Source: Robiginitalea sp. SC105
GTDB taxonomy: Bacteria; Bacteroidota; Bacteroidia; Flavobacteriales; Flavobacteriaceae
Assembly: GCF_014243345.1 (NCBI RefSeq)
Contig: NZ_JACLZF010000001.1
Coordinates: 1,486,170-1,550,169, forward strand
DNA length: 64,000 bases
Reading direction: 5' to 3'
The notes under the pieces are model-generated. The model was not told the DNA's origin. It saw only the letters and a list, made by a program, of their open reading frames with translations, and did not search any database. A program made the position numbers and the translations under genes. Positions 36,017-44,367 of this stretch are shown here, piece after piece; the stretch's first letter is position 1, and every line of letters starts with the position of its first letter.

Positions 36017-37120
36017 TTACTGCAGCTGCAAACCCGGATTCCTGCCGAGTTCCCGCAAATATTTGAAGTGCGAAATTATGGCTTTTCGGGTAGTTTTGTA
36101 TTCGTTGTACGGCAAATTGAACTCCCGTGCCGTTTGTTTCACAATCTTGGAGATTTTTGTGTAATGCACATGGGAGATGTTCGGGAAGATGTGGTGTTCC
36201 ACCTGGTGGTTGAGCCCGCCGGTAAACCAGTTGACGATCCGGTTGCGCGTTCCGAAGTTCACGGTGGTGCGCAACTGGTGGATGGCCCAGCTGTTCTTCA
36301 TGGTTCCGTCTTTTTCGGGCAGCGGCATATCGGCGTGGTCCACCACGTGGGCCAGCTGGAAAACGACACTGAGGATCACCCCGGCCACATAGTGCATGAT
36401 AAAGAAGCCCACCAGGACTTTCCACCAGGCGATGTCCATGAGGATGATCGGCAGGGCTATCCAGATAAAGAGGTAGATCAGCTTGGTGACCACCAGCACA
36501 CTCCAGTTCAGGACCGGGTTCGGGAACTTGCCATAGGCCAGTTTGCGCTTGGTATAGCGGTACATCTGCTGGAAATCCGTGGTAATGGCCCAGTTGAAGG
36601 TGAGCAGGCCATAGAGGAATACGGAATAATAGTGCTGGAACCGGTGGAACCGGTGCCATTTGGCGTGTTTTGAAAAGCGCAGGATGCGGCCCGCTTCCAG
36701 GTCCTCGTCGTGCTCGTGGATATTCGTGTAGGTATGGTGCAGGACGTTGTGCTGCACCTGCCAGTTATAGACGTTGCCGGCCAGCAGGTAGATGCTGCCG
36801 CCCATCAGTTTGTTGACCCATTTGTGGGAGGAATAGGTGCCGTGGTTCCCGTCGTGCATCACGTTCATTCCTACACCGGCCATCCCGACGCCCATCAGCA
36901 TGGTCAGCAACAGGTTGGCCCAGTTGGGCAGGCCGAGGGTCAGGATCAGGAAATAGGGGGCCAGTAACATGGAAAACATGACCGCCGTTTTGAGGTGGAG
37001 CTTCCAGTTGCCTGTTTTTTTCAGGTTATTTTCCTTGAAATAAGCATTGACCCGCTTGTTGAGGGTACGGAAAAATTGGGGGGATTCGGTTCGGGAAAAG
37101 CGAATGGCAGCTTCTGACAT
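36017..37120 (-). CDS. Membrane acyl-lipid/acyl-CoA desaturase
   Basis: A 367-residue di-iron membrane fatty acid desaturase. All three histidine boxes are present: HDGNHGT near residue 103, HNVLHHTYTNIHEHDED near 138 (HxxHH) and HQVEHHIFPNISH near 305 (QxxHH-type). Four or more hydrophobic helices lie between them. The box spacing resembles front-end and delta-6-type desaturases without a cytochrome b5 domain. The ATG at MSEAAIRF is chosen; a longer frame begins at TTG with an unlikely tail. The enzyme needs reduced ferredoxin or similar and would tune membrane fluidity. The rsmG gene diverges from its upstream region. A TATCTTTG box about 90 bases before the start may be a promoter element. 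Confidence 0.92.
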   Translation of the reverse strand: MSEAAIRFSRTESPQFFRTLNKRVNAYFKENNLKKTGNWKLHLKTAVMFSMLLAPYFLILTLGLPNWANLLLTMLMGVGMAGVGMNVMHDGNHGTYSSHKWVNKLMGGSIYLLAGNVYNWQVQHNVLHHTYTNIHEHDEDLEAGRILRFSKHAKWHRFHRFQHYYSVFLYGLLTFNWAITTDFQQMYRYTKRKLAYGKFPNPVLNWSVLVVTKLIYLFIWIALPIILMDIAWWKVLVGFFIMHYVAGVILSVVFQLAHVVDHADMPLPEKDGTMKNSWAIHQLRTTVNFGTRNRIVNWFTGGLNHQVEHHIFPNISHVHYTKISKIVKQTAREFNLPYNEYKTTRKAIISHFKYLRELGRNPGLQLQ

Positions 37121-37221
37121 GGGTACGTACTCGTTAATTAGTATAAAATTATAACGACAAACCGTGTATTTTGGTCTGCCGGTGAATATCGTAATTTTAC
37201 GGATCACGTACAAAGATACCA

Positions 37222-37878
37222 ATGACAGCCGAAACGGTCTTCCAAAATTTTCCCAATTTATCCGCCCGGCAACAAGAGCAGTTCCTGAAAATAGGCGGTT
37301 TATATCAGGACTGGAACCAAAAAATCAATGTGGTTTCCCGCAAGGACATCGACGAATTGTACCTGCGCCACGTGCTGCATTCGCTTGGGATTGCCAAGGT
37401 TCACCAGTTCCTGCCCGGCACCCGGGTCCTGGACGTGGGCACCGGGGGCGGCTTCCCGGGGATCCCCCTGGCCATCCTCTTTCCGGAATCGCGGTTTACC
37501 CTGGTGGATGCTATCGGCAAAAAAATCAAGGTGGTGCAGGATGTGATCGAGGGCCTGGGCCTGGAAAACGCACGGGCGCAACAGATCCGGGCCGAACAGC
37601 TGGACGGGCAGTTCGATTTTATCGTAAGCCGCGCCGTGGCGGCCATGCCGACCTTTGTACACTGGACGGCCGGTCGCCTCAGACCAGGCCGGGCGGGTAA
37701 AAGTCCAGTTGGCCATGGAGCCCTTGGCAACGGGATCCTGTACCTCAAAGGCGGAGACCTGTCGGAGGAACTGGGGCCCTTTCCCCAGGCCCGGGTGTTT
37801 GACCTCTCAGACTATTTTGAGGATCCCTTTTTCCTAACTAAAAAAGTGGTGTATTTGCCGGCGGAAGCGTGCCGTTAG
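37222..37878 (+). CDS. rsmG: 16S rRNA (guanine527-N7) methyltransferase
   Basis: A 218-residue SAM-dependent methyltransferase that makes m7G527 in the 530 loop of 16S rRNA. Visible signatures: LYLRHVLHSLGI near residue 45 (the RHxxDS-like motif of the family, here RHVLHS), VLDVGTGGGFPGIPLAILFP near 70 as SAM motif I, and FDFIVSRAVAAMPTF near 130. The stretch after the catalytic domain (RPGRAGKSPVGHGALGNGILYLKGGD) is slightly longer and richer in Gly than usual but stays in frame. Length is normal. Its end overlaps by a few bases a small leftward gene. Loss-of-function of this enzyme confers low-level streptomycin resistance in other bacteria. Confidence 0.93.
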   Translation: MTAETVFQNFPNLSARQQEQFLKIGGLYQDWNQKINVVSRKDIDELYLRHVLHSLGIAKVHQFLPGTRVLDVGTGGGFPGIPLAILFPESRFTLVDAIGKKIKVVQDVIEGLGLENARAQQIRAEQLDGQFDFIVSRAVAAMPTFVHWTAGRLRPGRAGKSPVGHGALGNGILYLKGGDLSEELGPFPQARVFDLSDYFEDPFFLTKKVVYLPAEACR

Positions 37879-38003
37879 ATATTCCGGATGATGCGGTAGG
37901 TATACCTGCAGCGTCGGGCATAATCGCGCATCTCATCGAAAATCCTTTGGAAAAAATACATGTTATCGGGGTGTTTGCGTGATGTTTTCAACTGCGTTTT
38001 CAT
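37875..38003 (-). CDS. Small basic hypothetical protein, 42 residues
   Basis: An open frame of 42 codons from ATG to TAA (MKTQLKTSRKHPDNMYFFQR...), leftward, ending four bases inside the rsmG stop region. The product is strongly basic (11 Arg or Lys) with an aromatic and Tyr/Arg-rich end (YARRCRYTYRIIRNI). It has an ordinary-looking codon mix and sits in an otherwise unexplained gap between rsmG and pruA. A start codon, a clean stop and the amphipathic composition favour a real small gene; the family is not recognised. It could instead be chance. Confidence 0.5.
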   Translation of the reverse strand: MKTQLKTSRKHPDNMYFFQRIFDEMRDYARRCRYTYRIIRNI

Positions 38004-38185
38004 ACCGTAAAGTTAAGAAAGGAAATGTTAAGTTAACAAATTAATAACGTTAAATTTACATTGAAAGTATGAGATGCCTGCCGTTTTTTCTGCGTTTTGG
38101 ACCTTATTGATGCCGGGTTCTTGCCAATTTTCCCGCGTTACGGACCATCTCCCCGGTTACCTGCTCAGTCGTCGAAAATATCCAT
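38004..38185. other. A+T-rich intergenic stretch
   Basis: Between the small leftward frame and the pruA terminator lie about 180 bases, the first 60 of them A+T-rich (TTAAGTTAACAAATTAATAA-like), which suits a promoter for the small leftward gene. No RNA gene, repeat or conserved motif seen. Confidence 0.4.
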
Positions 38186-38211
38186 AAGAAAAGCCCCGCA
38201 AAACGGGGCTT
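38186..38211 (-). terminator. Intrinsic terminator after pruA
   Basis: An eight-base-pair stem AAGCCCCG / CGGGGCTT around a five-base loop, followed on the minus strand by TTTTCTT. It lies about 100 bases beyond the pruA stop. Confidence 0.75.
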
Positions 38212-38312
38212 GATTCATGAATTTCCAGAACGGTTTTGCCTGGACCGGACCTCTTTGGCGGGGCCTGTCTGAGGGCAGGAAACCCTCACAAGCCCGGGCT
38301 TCGGGTTAGGGC

Positions 38313-39941
38313 CTAGCCGAGAAACGGATACCGGTAATCCTCCGGGCTCACAAACGTTTCCTTGATAAGCCTCGGGGAGATCCAGCGCATCAGGTTCTGG
38401 GCCGATCCCGCCTTGTCGTTGGTGCCTGACGCCCGGGCACCCCCGAAGGGTTGCTGGCCCACCACGGCCCCGGTGGGCTTGTCGTTGATGTAGAAGTTCC
38501 CCGCGCAATTCTCCAGGGCACGGGTCGCCTGCTGTATGGCATAACGGTCGCCGGAGATCACTGCGCCGGTAAGGGCATATTCCGATGTCTGGTCCACCAG
38601 TTTCAGGGTGGCTTCCCACTCCGCATCCGGGTACACGTAAACGGTCACCACCGGGCCGAACAGCTCGGTTTCCATGGTTACGTAATGGGGATCGGTGGTC
38701 AGGATCACCGTGGGCTCCACAAAATACCCCACCGACTTATCGTATCCGCCCCCGGCGATGATTTCGGCATCCTTATCCGATTTGGCGCGGTCGATATACC
38801 CGGCGAGTTTGTCAAAGGCCCCTTCGTGGATCACGGCAGTCACAAAATTGCTGAGGTCGGCCGGGGTGCCTGGCTTGTTGATGGAGGCCAGGTCCTTTTT
38901 CACCCCGTCGAGCACCTGGCTTGCGATGGATTCGGGCAGGTATACCCGCGAAGCGGCACTGCATTTCTGTCCCTGGAGCTCAAATGCCCCCCGGGTAATG
39001 GCGGTTGCCACCTGTCGGGGGTTGGCCGTTGGGTGGGCGATGATAAAGTCCTTGCCGCCCGTTTCCCCCACAATGCGCGGGTAGGTCTTATAGGTGGTGA
39101 TGTTGTCCCCGATCTTTTTCCAGATAGACTTGAATACCTCGGTGGACCCGGTGTAGTGCAGGCCGGAAAAGTCCGGGTGGGTCAGCAGGATATCGGTGAT
39201 CATGGCGGGGTCCCCGTAAATGCAGTTGATGACCCCGGCAGGTACCCCGGCTTCCTCGAACACATCCACGATTACCTGGGCGGAGAATACCTGGTGGTCG
39301 CTGGGCTTCCAGATCACCACGTTCCCCATCATGGCGGCGCTGGCCGGCAGGTTTCCGGCAATGGCCGTAAAATTGAAAGGCGTGATCGCATAGACAAAAC
39401 CTTCGAGCGGCCGATATTCCACGCGGTTCCAGACCCCTTCCGAGGATTCGGGTTGCTCCTGGTAGATCTGGCTCATGAATTCCGCGTTGAACCGGAGGAA
39501 ATCGATCAGTTCGCAGGCGGCATCGATTTCCGCCTGGTGGACGGTTTTCGACTGGGCCATCATGGTGGCTGCATTGATCCGTTCCCGGTAGGGCCCCGCG
39601 ATGAGCTCGGCCGCCTTCAGGAAGACGGCGGCCCGCTGCTCCCAGGGGAGGGCGGCCCAGGCGGAACGGGCTTCCAGGGCCGTATCAATAGCCATGCGCA
39701 CCTCCTTTTCCGAGGCCAGGTGGTACTTGCCGACGGTATGCTTGTGGTCATGGGGCGGGGCGATGGGACGGGTGTTCCCCGTGCGCACTTTTTTCCCTCC
39801 GATGGTCAGGGGGATATCTGCGGTGCCTTTGTAGTATGCATCGTATTGTTTGAGAACGGCTTCGCGTTCGGGGGACCCGGGGGCGTAGCTCTTTACCGGT
39901 TCGTTATACGCCGGGGGGACCCTGAAAAATCCGTTGGCCAT
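38313..39941 (-). CDS. pruA: L-glutamate gamma-semialdehyde dehydrogenase
   Basis: A 542-residue aldehyde dehydrogenase of the 1-pyrroline-5-carboxylate dehydrogenase group (proline breakdown, last step, giving glutamate). The general layout is conserved: YAITPFNFTAIAGNLPASAAMMGN near residue 180, FIIAHPTANPRQVATAITRGAFELQGQKCSAASRVYLP with the catalytic Cys near residue 330, and the end GQQPFGGARASGTNDKAGS near 500. The catalytic Glu is in VGETGGKDF near residue 290. The N-terminal stretch and length fit the stand-alone PruA of Bacteroidetes and eukaryotic mitochondria rather than bifunctional PutA. No putA-like proline dehydrogenase is in the window. A terminator follows about 100 bases on. 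Confidence 0.95.
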   Translation of the reverse strand: MANGFFRVPPAYNEPVKSYAPGSPEREAVLKQYDAYYKGTADIPLTIGGKKVRTGNTRPIAPPHDHKHTVGKYHLASEKEVRMAIDTALEARSAWAALPWEQRAAVFLKAAELIAGPYRERINAATMMAQSKTVHQAEIDAACELIDFLRFNAEFMSQIYQEQPESSEGVWNRVEYRPLEGFVYAITPFNFTAIAGNLPASAAMMGNVVIWKPSDHQVFSAQVIVDVFEEAGVPAGVINCIYGDPAMITDILLTHPDFSGLHYTGSTEVFKSIWKKIGDNITTYKTYPRIVGETGGKDFIIAHPTANPRQVATAITRGAFELQGQKCSAASRVYLPESIASQVLDGVKKDLASINKPGTPADLSNFVTAVIHEGAFDKLAGYIDRAKSDKDAEIIAGGGYDKSVGYFVEPTVILTTDPHYVTMETELFGPVVTVYVYPDAEWEATLKLVDQTSEYALTGAVISGDRYAIQQATRALENCAGNFYINDKPTGAVVGQQPFGGARASGTNDKAGSAQNLMRWISPRLIKETFVSPEDYRYPFLG

Positions 39942-39973
39942 AGTGTGTTTTTTTTCGGTTAATAGAATAGCCG

Positions 39974-39981
39974 CAAAGGTA
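39974..39981 (-). promoter_or_regulatory. Candidate -7 box upstream of pruA
   Basis: TACCTTTG on the minus strand about 35 bases before the pruA start matches the Bacteroidetes TAnnTTTG element. No clear TTG partner at the usual distance. Confidence 0.35.
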
Positions 39982-40061
39982 CGAAATGGCGTATCCTTAA
40001 AAAAACCAGGATGGGTGGAATCGGTTCCGGGAGGTGCGCTACGGAATGCCGGGGCGGTTGC

Positions 40062-40448
40062 CTAGTTCAGGGCGAAAGGCGCGCTGAGCCTAAAGGCGGG
40101 CACATAGACGCGGAATTTCTCGGTAGAGGCGAAATTGACCATGTTGTAGTGTCCCTTCATGGCGCCGATGGGCGAAGCCAGCAGGCAGCCGGAACTGTAG
40201 GTATGGGATTCTCCGGGGCGGATGACCGGTTTCTTGCCGATGACGCCTTCCCCGTCGAGGATTTCCATGTCGCTCAGCGCATCGAACACCTTCCAGTGGC
40301 GGGAGGTCAGCTGTACCGAATCCTTGCTCTGGTTTTCGATGGTGATGGTGTAACCGAATGCAAAATGCATCTTGTAGTTTTTGAAGAAGGTGCCCTCAAA
40401 ACTGGTGTCGACCGAAATTTTTATCCCTTTGGTAACTTGCGTAAACAT
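40062..40448 (-). CDS. apaG: ApaG/Co2+-Mg2+ efflux-associated protein
   Basis: A 128-residue ApaG-domain protein (fibronectin III-like beta sandwich). Family motifs are clear: HFAFGYTITIENQSKDSVQLTSRHWKV near residue 28, the GEGVIGKKPVIRPGESHTYSSG stretch near 62 and GAMKGHYNMV near 92. Cobalt/magnesium resistance has been linked to ApaG genetically, and it also occurs as the C-terminal domain of F-box proteins; its biochemistry is not settled. It lies five bases after the DUF3667 gene, likely co-transcribed. Confidence 0.92.
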   Translation of the reverse strand: MFTQVTKGIKISVDTSFEGTFFKNYKMHFAFGYTITIENQSKDSVQLTSRHWKVFDALSDMEILDGEGVIGKKPVIRPGESHTYSSGCLLASPIGAMKGHYNMVNFASTEKFRVYVPAFRLSAPFALN

Positions 40449-40453
40449 GATCT

Positions 40454-41599
40454 CTAATAGGTAACCGCGCTTCCCAATATGAAGGCTATCGCGGCCATGA
40501 AAGCTAAAATAAAGAAAATGGTATTGAGAAACAGGTACTTTATGATAGTTTTAAATACCCCCTGCTTGTAAAACCTGCGCATTGCGGCAAAAAGATATAC
40601 GGCAAAAGCGATAAAGCACAACCAGTAGATATCCAGCCCTATCAGGCTGTCCATCAAATAGCCAATGATGAGCAAGATAAAAAAGAGGGACTGAATGTGG
40701 AAGCTAAATACCAGATTATCGGTGTAGGTGTATTTTTTCCTGATGTATGCCAGGGTAATGAAAACCGAGAAGATCGGCAGGAAGAAAAATGTGGCAAATG
40801 GCAACCTGGAAATCAGGTCGCTTAAAAAGGTCCCCGGTTGCTTTTTTACCCGGTTCAGGGAGGCAGCGGTCCGGAAGGCCAGGCGGTTCTCCCGGCTATC
40901 TTCGAACTCATAGCGCTCCACGGCCTCCTCGAAGGTAAAGAGCGTATCCCGGTTGATCACGGTCATAAAGGCGTCCATCTTGGTACCGGCCCGGCTCAGG
41001 AACCCCCCTTCGGCAGTTTCCACGTAGGCCTTGGGATCTGCCATGATGGTGGAATCCTTCAGGTGCGTGGCTTTGTTGAATTTTTCTTTGATATTCACGC
41101 TGTCAAGGCTTTCCAGGACCTTGAGGTCTGCGCTGTCCAACCCTTTCAATCCCTCCTTCCCGATCCGGGGTTCCTGAATTTCGAAATTGGGGATGCCCGG
41201 CACGCCGGGGGTCTCGGATTGGTCCACGCTGAAGCGGTCCAGTTGGGTAAAATCCCCGCTGAGGCTCACCAGCAGGAAATAGATAAAGGCCAGGCTCAGC
41301 AGGAAGCGGAAGGGGTTGCTGTAGCTGACGCGTTTGCCGGCCACATACTCCAGGGTAATGACCCCCGGGCGCAGCATGAGGGCCTTGACGGTTCTCAGCA
41401 GGCGGGCGTCGTAATCGATGATGCTGTGGAAGAACTCCTCGATAAAGTCCTTCAGGGTAAGTTTCTTGGTGCTGTTGGCCTGGGAGCATTTCGGGCAATA
41501 GCGGTCGGTGATATCGAGTTGATACCCGCAGTTCAGGCACTCGGTGCCCCGGTATTTCAGTTTGTATCTTCCCCCGTATAAGACTGGTTTGGTTTCCAT
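40454..41599 (-). CDS. DUF3667 zinc-ribbon membrane protein
   Basis: A 381-residue membrane protein of the Bacteroidetes DUF3667 family. An N-terminal zinc ribbon (CLNCGYQLDITDRYCPKC, about residues 20-37) is followed by a conserved amphipathic/helical segment KKLTLKDFIEEFFHSIIDYDARLL, a first transmembrane helix after the NPFRFLLSLAFIYFLLVS stretch (near residue 110), a long soluble middle region, and three to four C-terminal helices. Function unknown. The ATG at METKPV is used; the longer frame begins at GTG. It sits between the DUF5103 gene (13 bases upstream) and apaG (five bases downstream), suggesting an envelope-related operon. Confidence 0.87.
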   Translation of the reverse strand: METKPVLYGGRYKLKYRGTECLNCGYQLDITDRYCPKCSQANSTKKLTLKDFIEEFFHSIIDYDARLLRTVKALMLRPGVITLEYVAGKRVSYSNPFRFLLSLAFIYFLLVSLSGDFTQLDRFSVDQSETPGVPGIPNFEIQEPRIGKEGLKGLDSADLKVLESLDSVNIKEKFNKATHLKDSTIMADPKAYVETAEGGFLSRAGTKMDAFMTVINRDTLFTFEEAVERYEFEDSRENRLAFRTAASLNRVKKQPGTFLSDLISRLPFATFFFLPIFSVFITLAYIRKKYTYTDNLVFSFHIQSLFFILLIIGYLMDSLIGLDIYWLCFIAFAVYLFAAMRRFYKQGVFKTIIKYLFLNTIFFILAFMAAIAFILGSAVTY

Positions 41600-41612
41600 A
41601 CGGCACGGTCGG

Positions 41613-42857
41613 TTAATTGCTGATCGTTCGCGAATTGGCGGTTCCCACACCGATTACGCTGTCGTAAATATCCCCAAAATTCCGGTAATAGACCAGTATC
41701 GTATAGGTGTTTTCCGTAAAGTGGAAATTTCCGCAGACCGCATTGAGTTCGATGGTGCCATCTTCCCGCTCCAGGACGTACTTGTAGTTGTAAAAGCCCT
41801 GCTTCAGCAAAAGGGAGAGTTCCATGTCTCCGGTTTCCCGGTTAAAGGTCATCCGGTTTTGCTCCTCCAGTTCGTAATTGTTGAATTTGCCGAAGACATA
41901 GACCTTGTCGAGCCCCAGCATTTCCTGGTAGGGCAGCCGGAAGTGCACCCGGGTGTATTCGCCTTCCCGGGAATCGTCCCGCCCCTGCAGGGTGCGGATC
42001 CGGAAATCGCCGTTTACGTCCGGGAAATAGGTGTACGGCCGGTCAAAGCGGTAGGGGTCCCGGAACAGGTAGTGCTGGTAGAGGTCCTCGAAGCCGATGC
42101 TGGAGATGGCCGCGGTGGGGGTCCGCAGGTCACTGGTATCGAAATTCTGGTATTCGTTGCCCCCGAAAAAAGACGTTTCCCGGTCGTATTTGTAGACCAG
42201 TTCGGTGCCGATGGTGAATTGGGGCGGGATGTCGTACCGGGCCGTGGGCCAGTGAAAATTCTGCAGGATGGCCACGCGGACCTCCTTTTTCGGGTTGATC
42301 AGCTGGATGCCGGATGGGATGATGCTGAACTGTACGGACTGTTTCTCGGAGAGGTATTGAAAATCCCGGGACCGCCGGACCACGGCGGGTACCTGCACCT
42401 GGTCCTGGTAGACCACGAACCGCCTCGAGAACTGCATGTCCCCTTCCATATTGTAGATCTCCAGCACGAAGTTGCCGCTCACCCGCAGGCGCACCTGGTT
42501 GTTGGGGATTTCCAGGCGGTAGTTCGAATAGGGCTGCAGGGTGTTGTAGCTGTTGCCGTAGTTGATGATCCGCTGGTTGTCGATACCGTCCAGGTATTGG
42601 GATTTGAGCAATTGGGAGGGCTGCCAGTCGTAGTCGCAGTGTACGATCCGGTAATAGAAATCCTGCTCGCTGGCGGAGAGGTCGTCGAACTCCAGGCGCA
42701 GCGGCTCCCCCAGCCGTACGATCGGGAACTGGTCGTCGGTCGGGCCCTTGAAGATGACGGACTTGATATGTTCGGGGGGTGCGACCTCGGTCTGAACCTG
42801 TGCCAGCATTGTGAAACCCCATAAAAACAAGGGGATTTGTTTAATCTTCAGGCGCAT
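41613..42857 (-). CDS. DUF5103 secreted beta-sandwich protein
   Basis: A 414-residue exported protein of the DUF5103 family, found widely in Bacteroidetes. A short signal peptide (about residues 1-20, ending MLAQ) is followed by an all-beta N-terminal domain (about 30-130) and a long C-terminal beta region. The family motif FYYRIVHCDYDWQPSQLLKSQYLDG is present near residue 70. Function unknown; some members are linked to type IX secretion or gliding operons. The ATG at MRLKIKQIP is chosen because it opens the signal peptide; the longer frame begins at GTG. It is the first gene of a run with the DUF3667 and apaG genes. Confidence 0.86.
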   Translation of the reverse strand: MRLKIKQIPLFLWGFTMLAQVQTEVAPPEHIKSVIFKGPTDDQFPIVRLGEPLRLEFDDLSASEQDFYYRIVHCDYDWQPSQLLKSQYLDGIDNQRIINYGNSYNTLQPYSNYRLEIPNNQVRLRVSGNFVLEIYNMEGDMQFSRRFVVYQDQVQVPAVVRRSRDFQYLSEKQSVQFSIIPSGIQLINPKKEVRVAILQNFHWPTARYDIPPQFTIGTELVYKYDRETSFFGGNEYQNFDTSDLRTPTAAISSIGFEDLYQHYLFRDPYRFDRPYTYFPDVNGDFRIRTLQGRDDSREGEYTRVHFRLPYQEMLGLDKVYVFGKFNNYELEEQNRMTFNRETGDMELSLLLKQGFYNYKYVLEREDGTIELNAVCGNFHFTENTYTILVYYRNFGDIYDSVIGVGTANSRTISN

Positions 42858-42967
42858 GCGGGGCGTAATTTTTGGGTAAAGGTAAACAAAAACCATGCCC
42901 ACCGATTTCCGGGGGGTTGAATGCCCAAAAAAAGGGGCAATAATTATGATAACTTTCTTTTAAGTGC

Positions 42968-42975
42968 TATTTTTG
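42968..42975 (+). promoter_or_regulatory. Candidate -7 box upstream of nqrA
   Basis: TATTTTTG about 36 bases before the nqrA start matches the Bacteroidetes TAnnTTTG element. The -33 TTG is not obvious at the usual spacing. Confidence 0.4.
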
Positions 42976-43010
42976 GGCGCACATTTTTATAACCTAAGGT
43001 CCACGATCAT

Positions 43011-44363
43011 ATGTCAACTGACATCCGAATTAAAAAGGGGTTGAACATCAACCTCGTCGGCGCTGCAGAACCTTCGACTTCCAAAGCTGTTTCCAGTAAC
43101 GTTTACGCTATAAACCTTCGCGATTTCCACGGACTTACCCCCAAGATGCTCGTCAAGGAGGGTGCTGAGGTCAAAGCCGGGGAGGCGCTTTTCTACAACA
43201 AGGATTTTGAAGCAATGCTTTTCTGTTCGCCCGTGAGCGGGGAACTGGTGGAAATCGAGCGCGGTGCCCGCCGCCGGATCCTCACCATCCGCATCCTCGC
43301 CGACAAAGAGCAGAAAATGCTGGAGCACAAGCCGGTTGACCCGAAAAAGGCGTCCCCGGAGGTCATCCGGGAGTTCCTGCTCAGCTCGGGTTGCTGGCCC
43401 TTCATCAGGCAACGCCCCTATGACCGTATCGCTGACCCCGAGGTCGTGCCCAAGGCCATCTTCATCTCCGCCTACATGACCGCCCCCCTGGCTGCGGATA
43501 TCAATTACACGCTACGGGGCAGGGAAACCGAACTCCAGGCGGCCCTGACGGCCCTGGGCAAATTGACCCCTGGCAAGATCCACGTAGGGGTTGGCAAGGG
43601 AGAAGAAAATATTTTCAACAAACTGGAAGGAATCGAGGTTCATAAGGTAAGCGGCCCCCATCCCGCCGGGCTGGTCGGCACCCAGATCAACCGGATCGAC
43701 CCTATCAACAAGGGGGAACGCGTCTGGACGATTACGCCCCAGGACCTGGTTATCCTCGGGGAGGCCTTGCTGACGGGGAAATACAACCCCGAACGCATCG
43801 TAGCCCTTGCCGGTTCCTGTGTCAAGAAGCCACAGTATTACAGCACCCGCATCGGCGCCGAGATTTCCACCTTCCTGTACGCCAGCGGCGTAAACCAGAA
43901 GAAAATACGGGTTATCAACGGCGATGTGCTGACAGGCAGCAAATCGCGTCCCGATGGCCACCTCGGGTTCTACAACAACCTGGTTTCGGTAATCCCCGAG
44001 GGGGACGACTATGAACTGTTCGGCTGGAACAAGCCCGTCTTCGACAAGATTTCCACCACGCGGGCGCTGACCTTTTCCTGGCTGAACCCGAAGAAGAAAT
44101 ACGACCTGGACACGAATACCAACGGGGAACACCGGGCCTTTGTGGTTACCGGCCAGTACGAACAGGTATTCCCGATGGACATCTACCCCATGCAGTTGCT
44201 TAAGGCCTGCATGGTCCAGGATATCGACGAGATGGAACAGCTCGGCCTCTACGAGGTAAGTCCCGAGGATTTCTCCCTGACCGAGTTTATCTGTATCTCC
44301 AAGCAACCGCACCAGCAGATCATCCGCAACGGCCTGGATCTGCTTCACAAAGAAATAGGATAG
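43011..44363 (+). CDS. nqrA: Na+-NADH:quinone oxidoreductase subunit A
   Basis: The 450-residue peripheral subunit A of the sodium-pumping NADH:quinone oxidoreductase. It lies at the start of the six-gene operon, which is the standard order. The N-terminal stretch RIKKGLNINLVGAAEP is the family opening, and the middle holds a biotinyl-lipoyl-like and an SLBB-type region. It contributes to quinone binding on the cytoplasmic side. Length is typical. A TATTTTTG box about 36 bases upstream could be the operon promoter; nqrB follows after four bases. Confidence 0.96.
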   Translation: MSTDIRIKKGLNINLVGAAEPSTSKAVSSNVYAINLRDFHGLTPKMLVKEGAEVKAGEALFYNKDFEAMLFCSPVSGELVEIERGARRRILTIRILADKEQKMLEHKPVDPKKASPEVIREFLLSSGCWPFIRQRPYDRIADPEVVPKAIFISAYMTAPLAADINYTLRGRETELQAALTALGKLTPGKIHVGVGKGEENIFNKLEGIEVHKVSGPHPAGLVGTQINRIDPINKGERVWTITPQDLVILGEALLTGKYNPERIVALAGSCVKKPQYYSTRIGAEISTFLYASGVNQKKIRVINGDVLTGSKSRPDGHLGFYNNLVSVIPEGDDYELFGWNKPVFDKISTTRALTFSWLNPKKKYDLDTNTNGEHRAFVVTGQYEQVFPMDIYPMQLLKACMVQDIDEMEQLGLYEVSPEDFSLTEFICISKQPHQQIIRNGLDLLHKEIG

Positions 44364-44367
44364 CGAT

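Noticed and set aside
37640..37760. Possible frameshift in rsmG where Gly/Arg-rich residues seem inserted.
   Set aside because: The frame continues into the conserved NGILYLKGGDLSEEL end, so it is a small in-frame insertion at most.
38285..38312. AGCCCGGGCT palindrome between pruA and its terminator.
   Set aside because: Ten bases with no spacer and no T-run; not distinguishable from chance in G+C-rich DNA.
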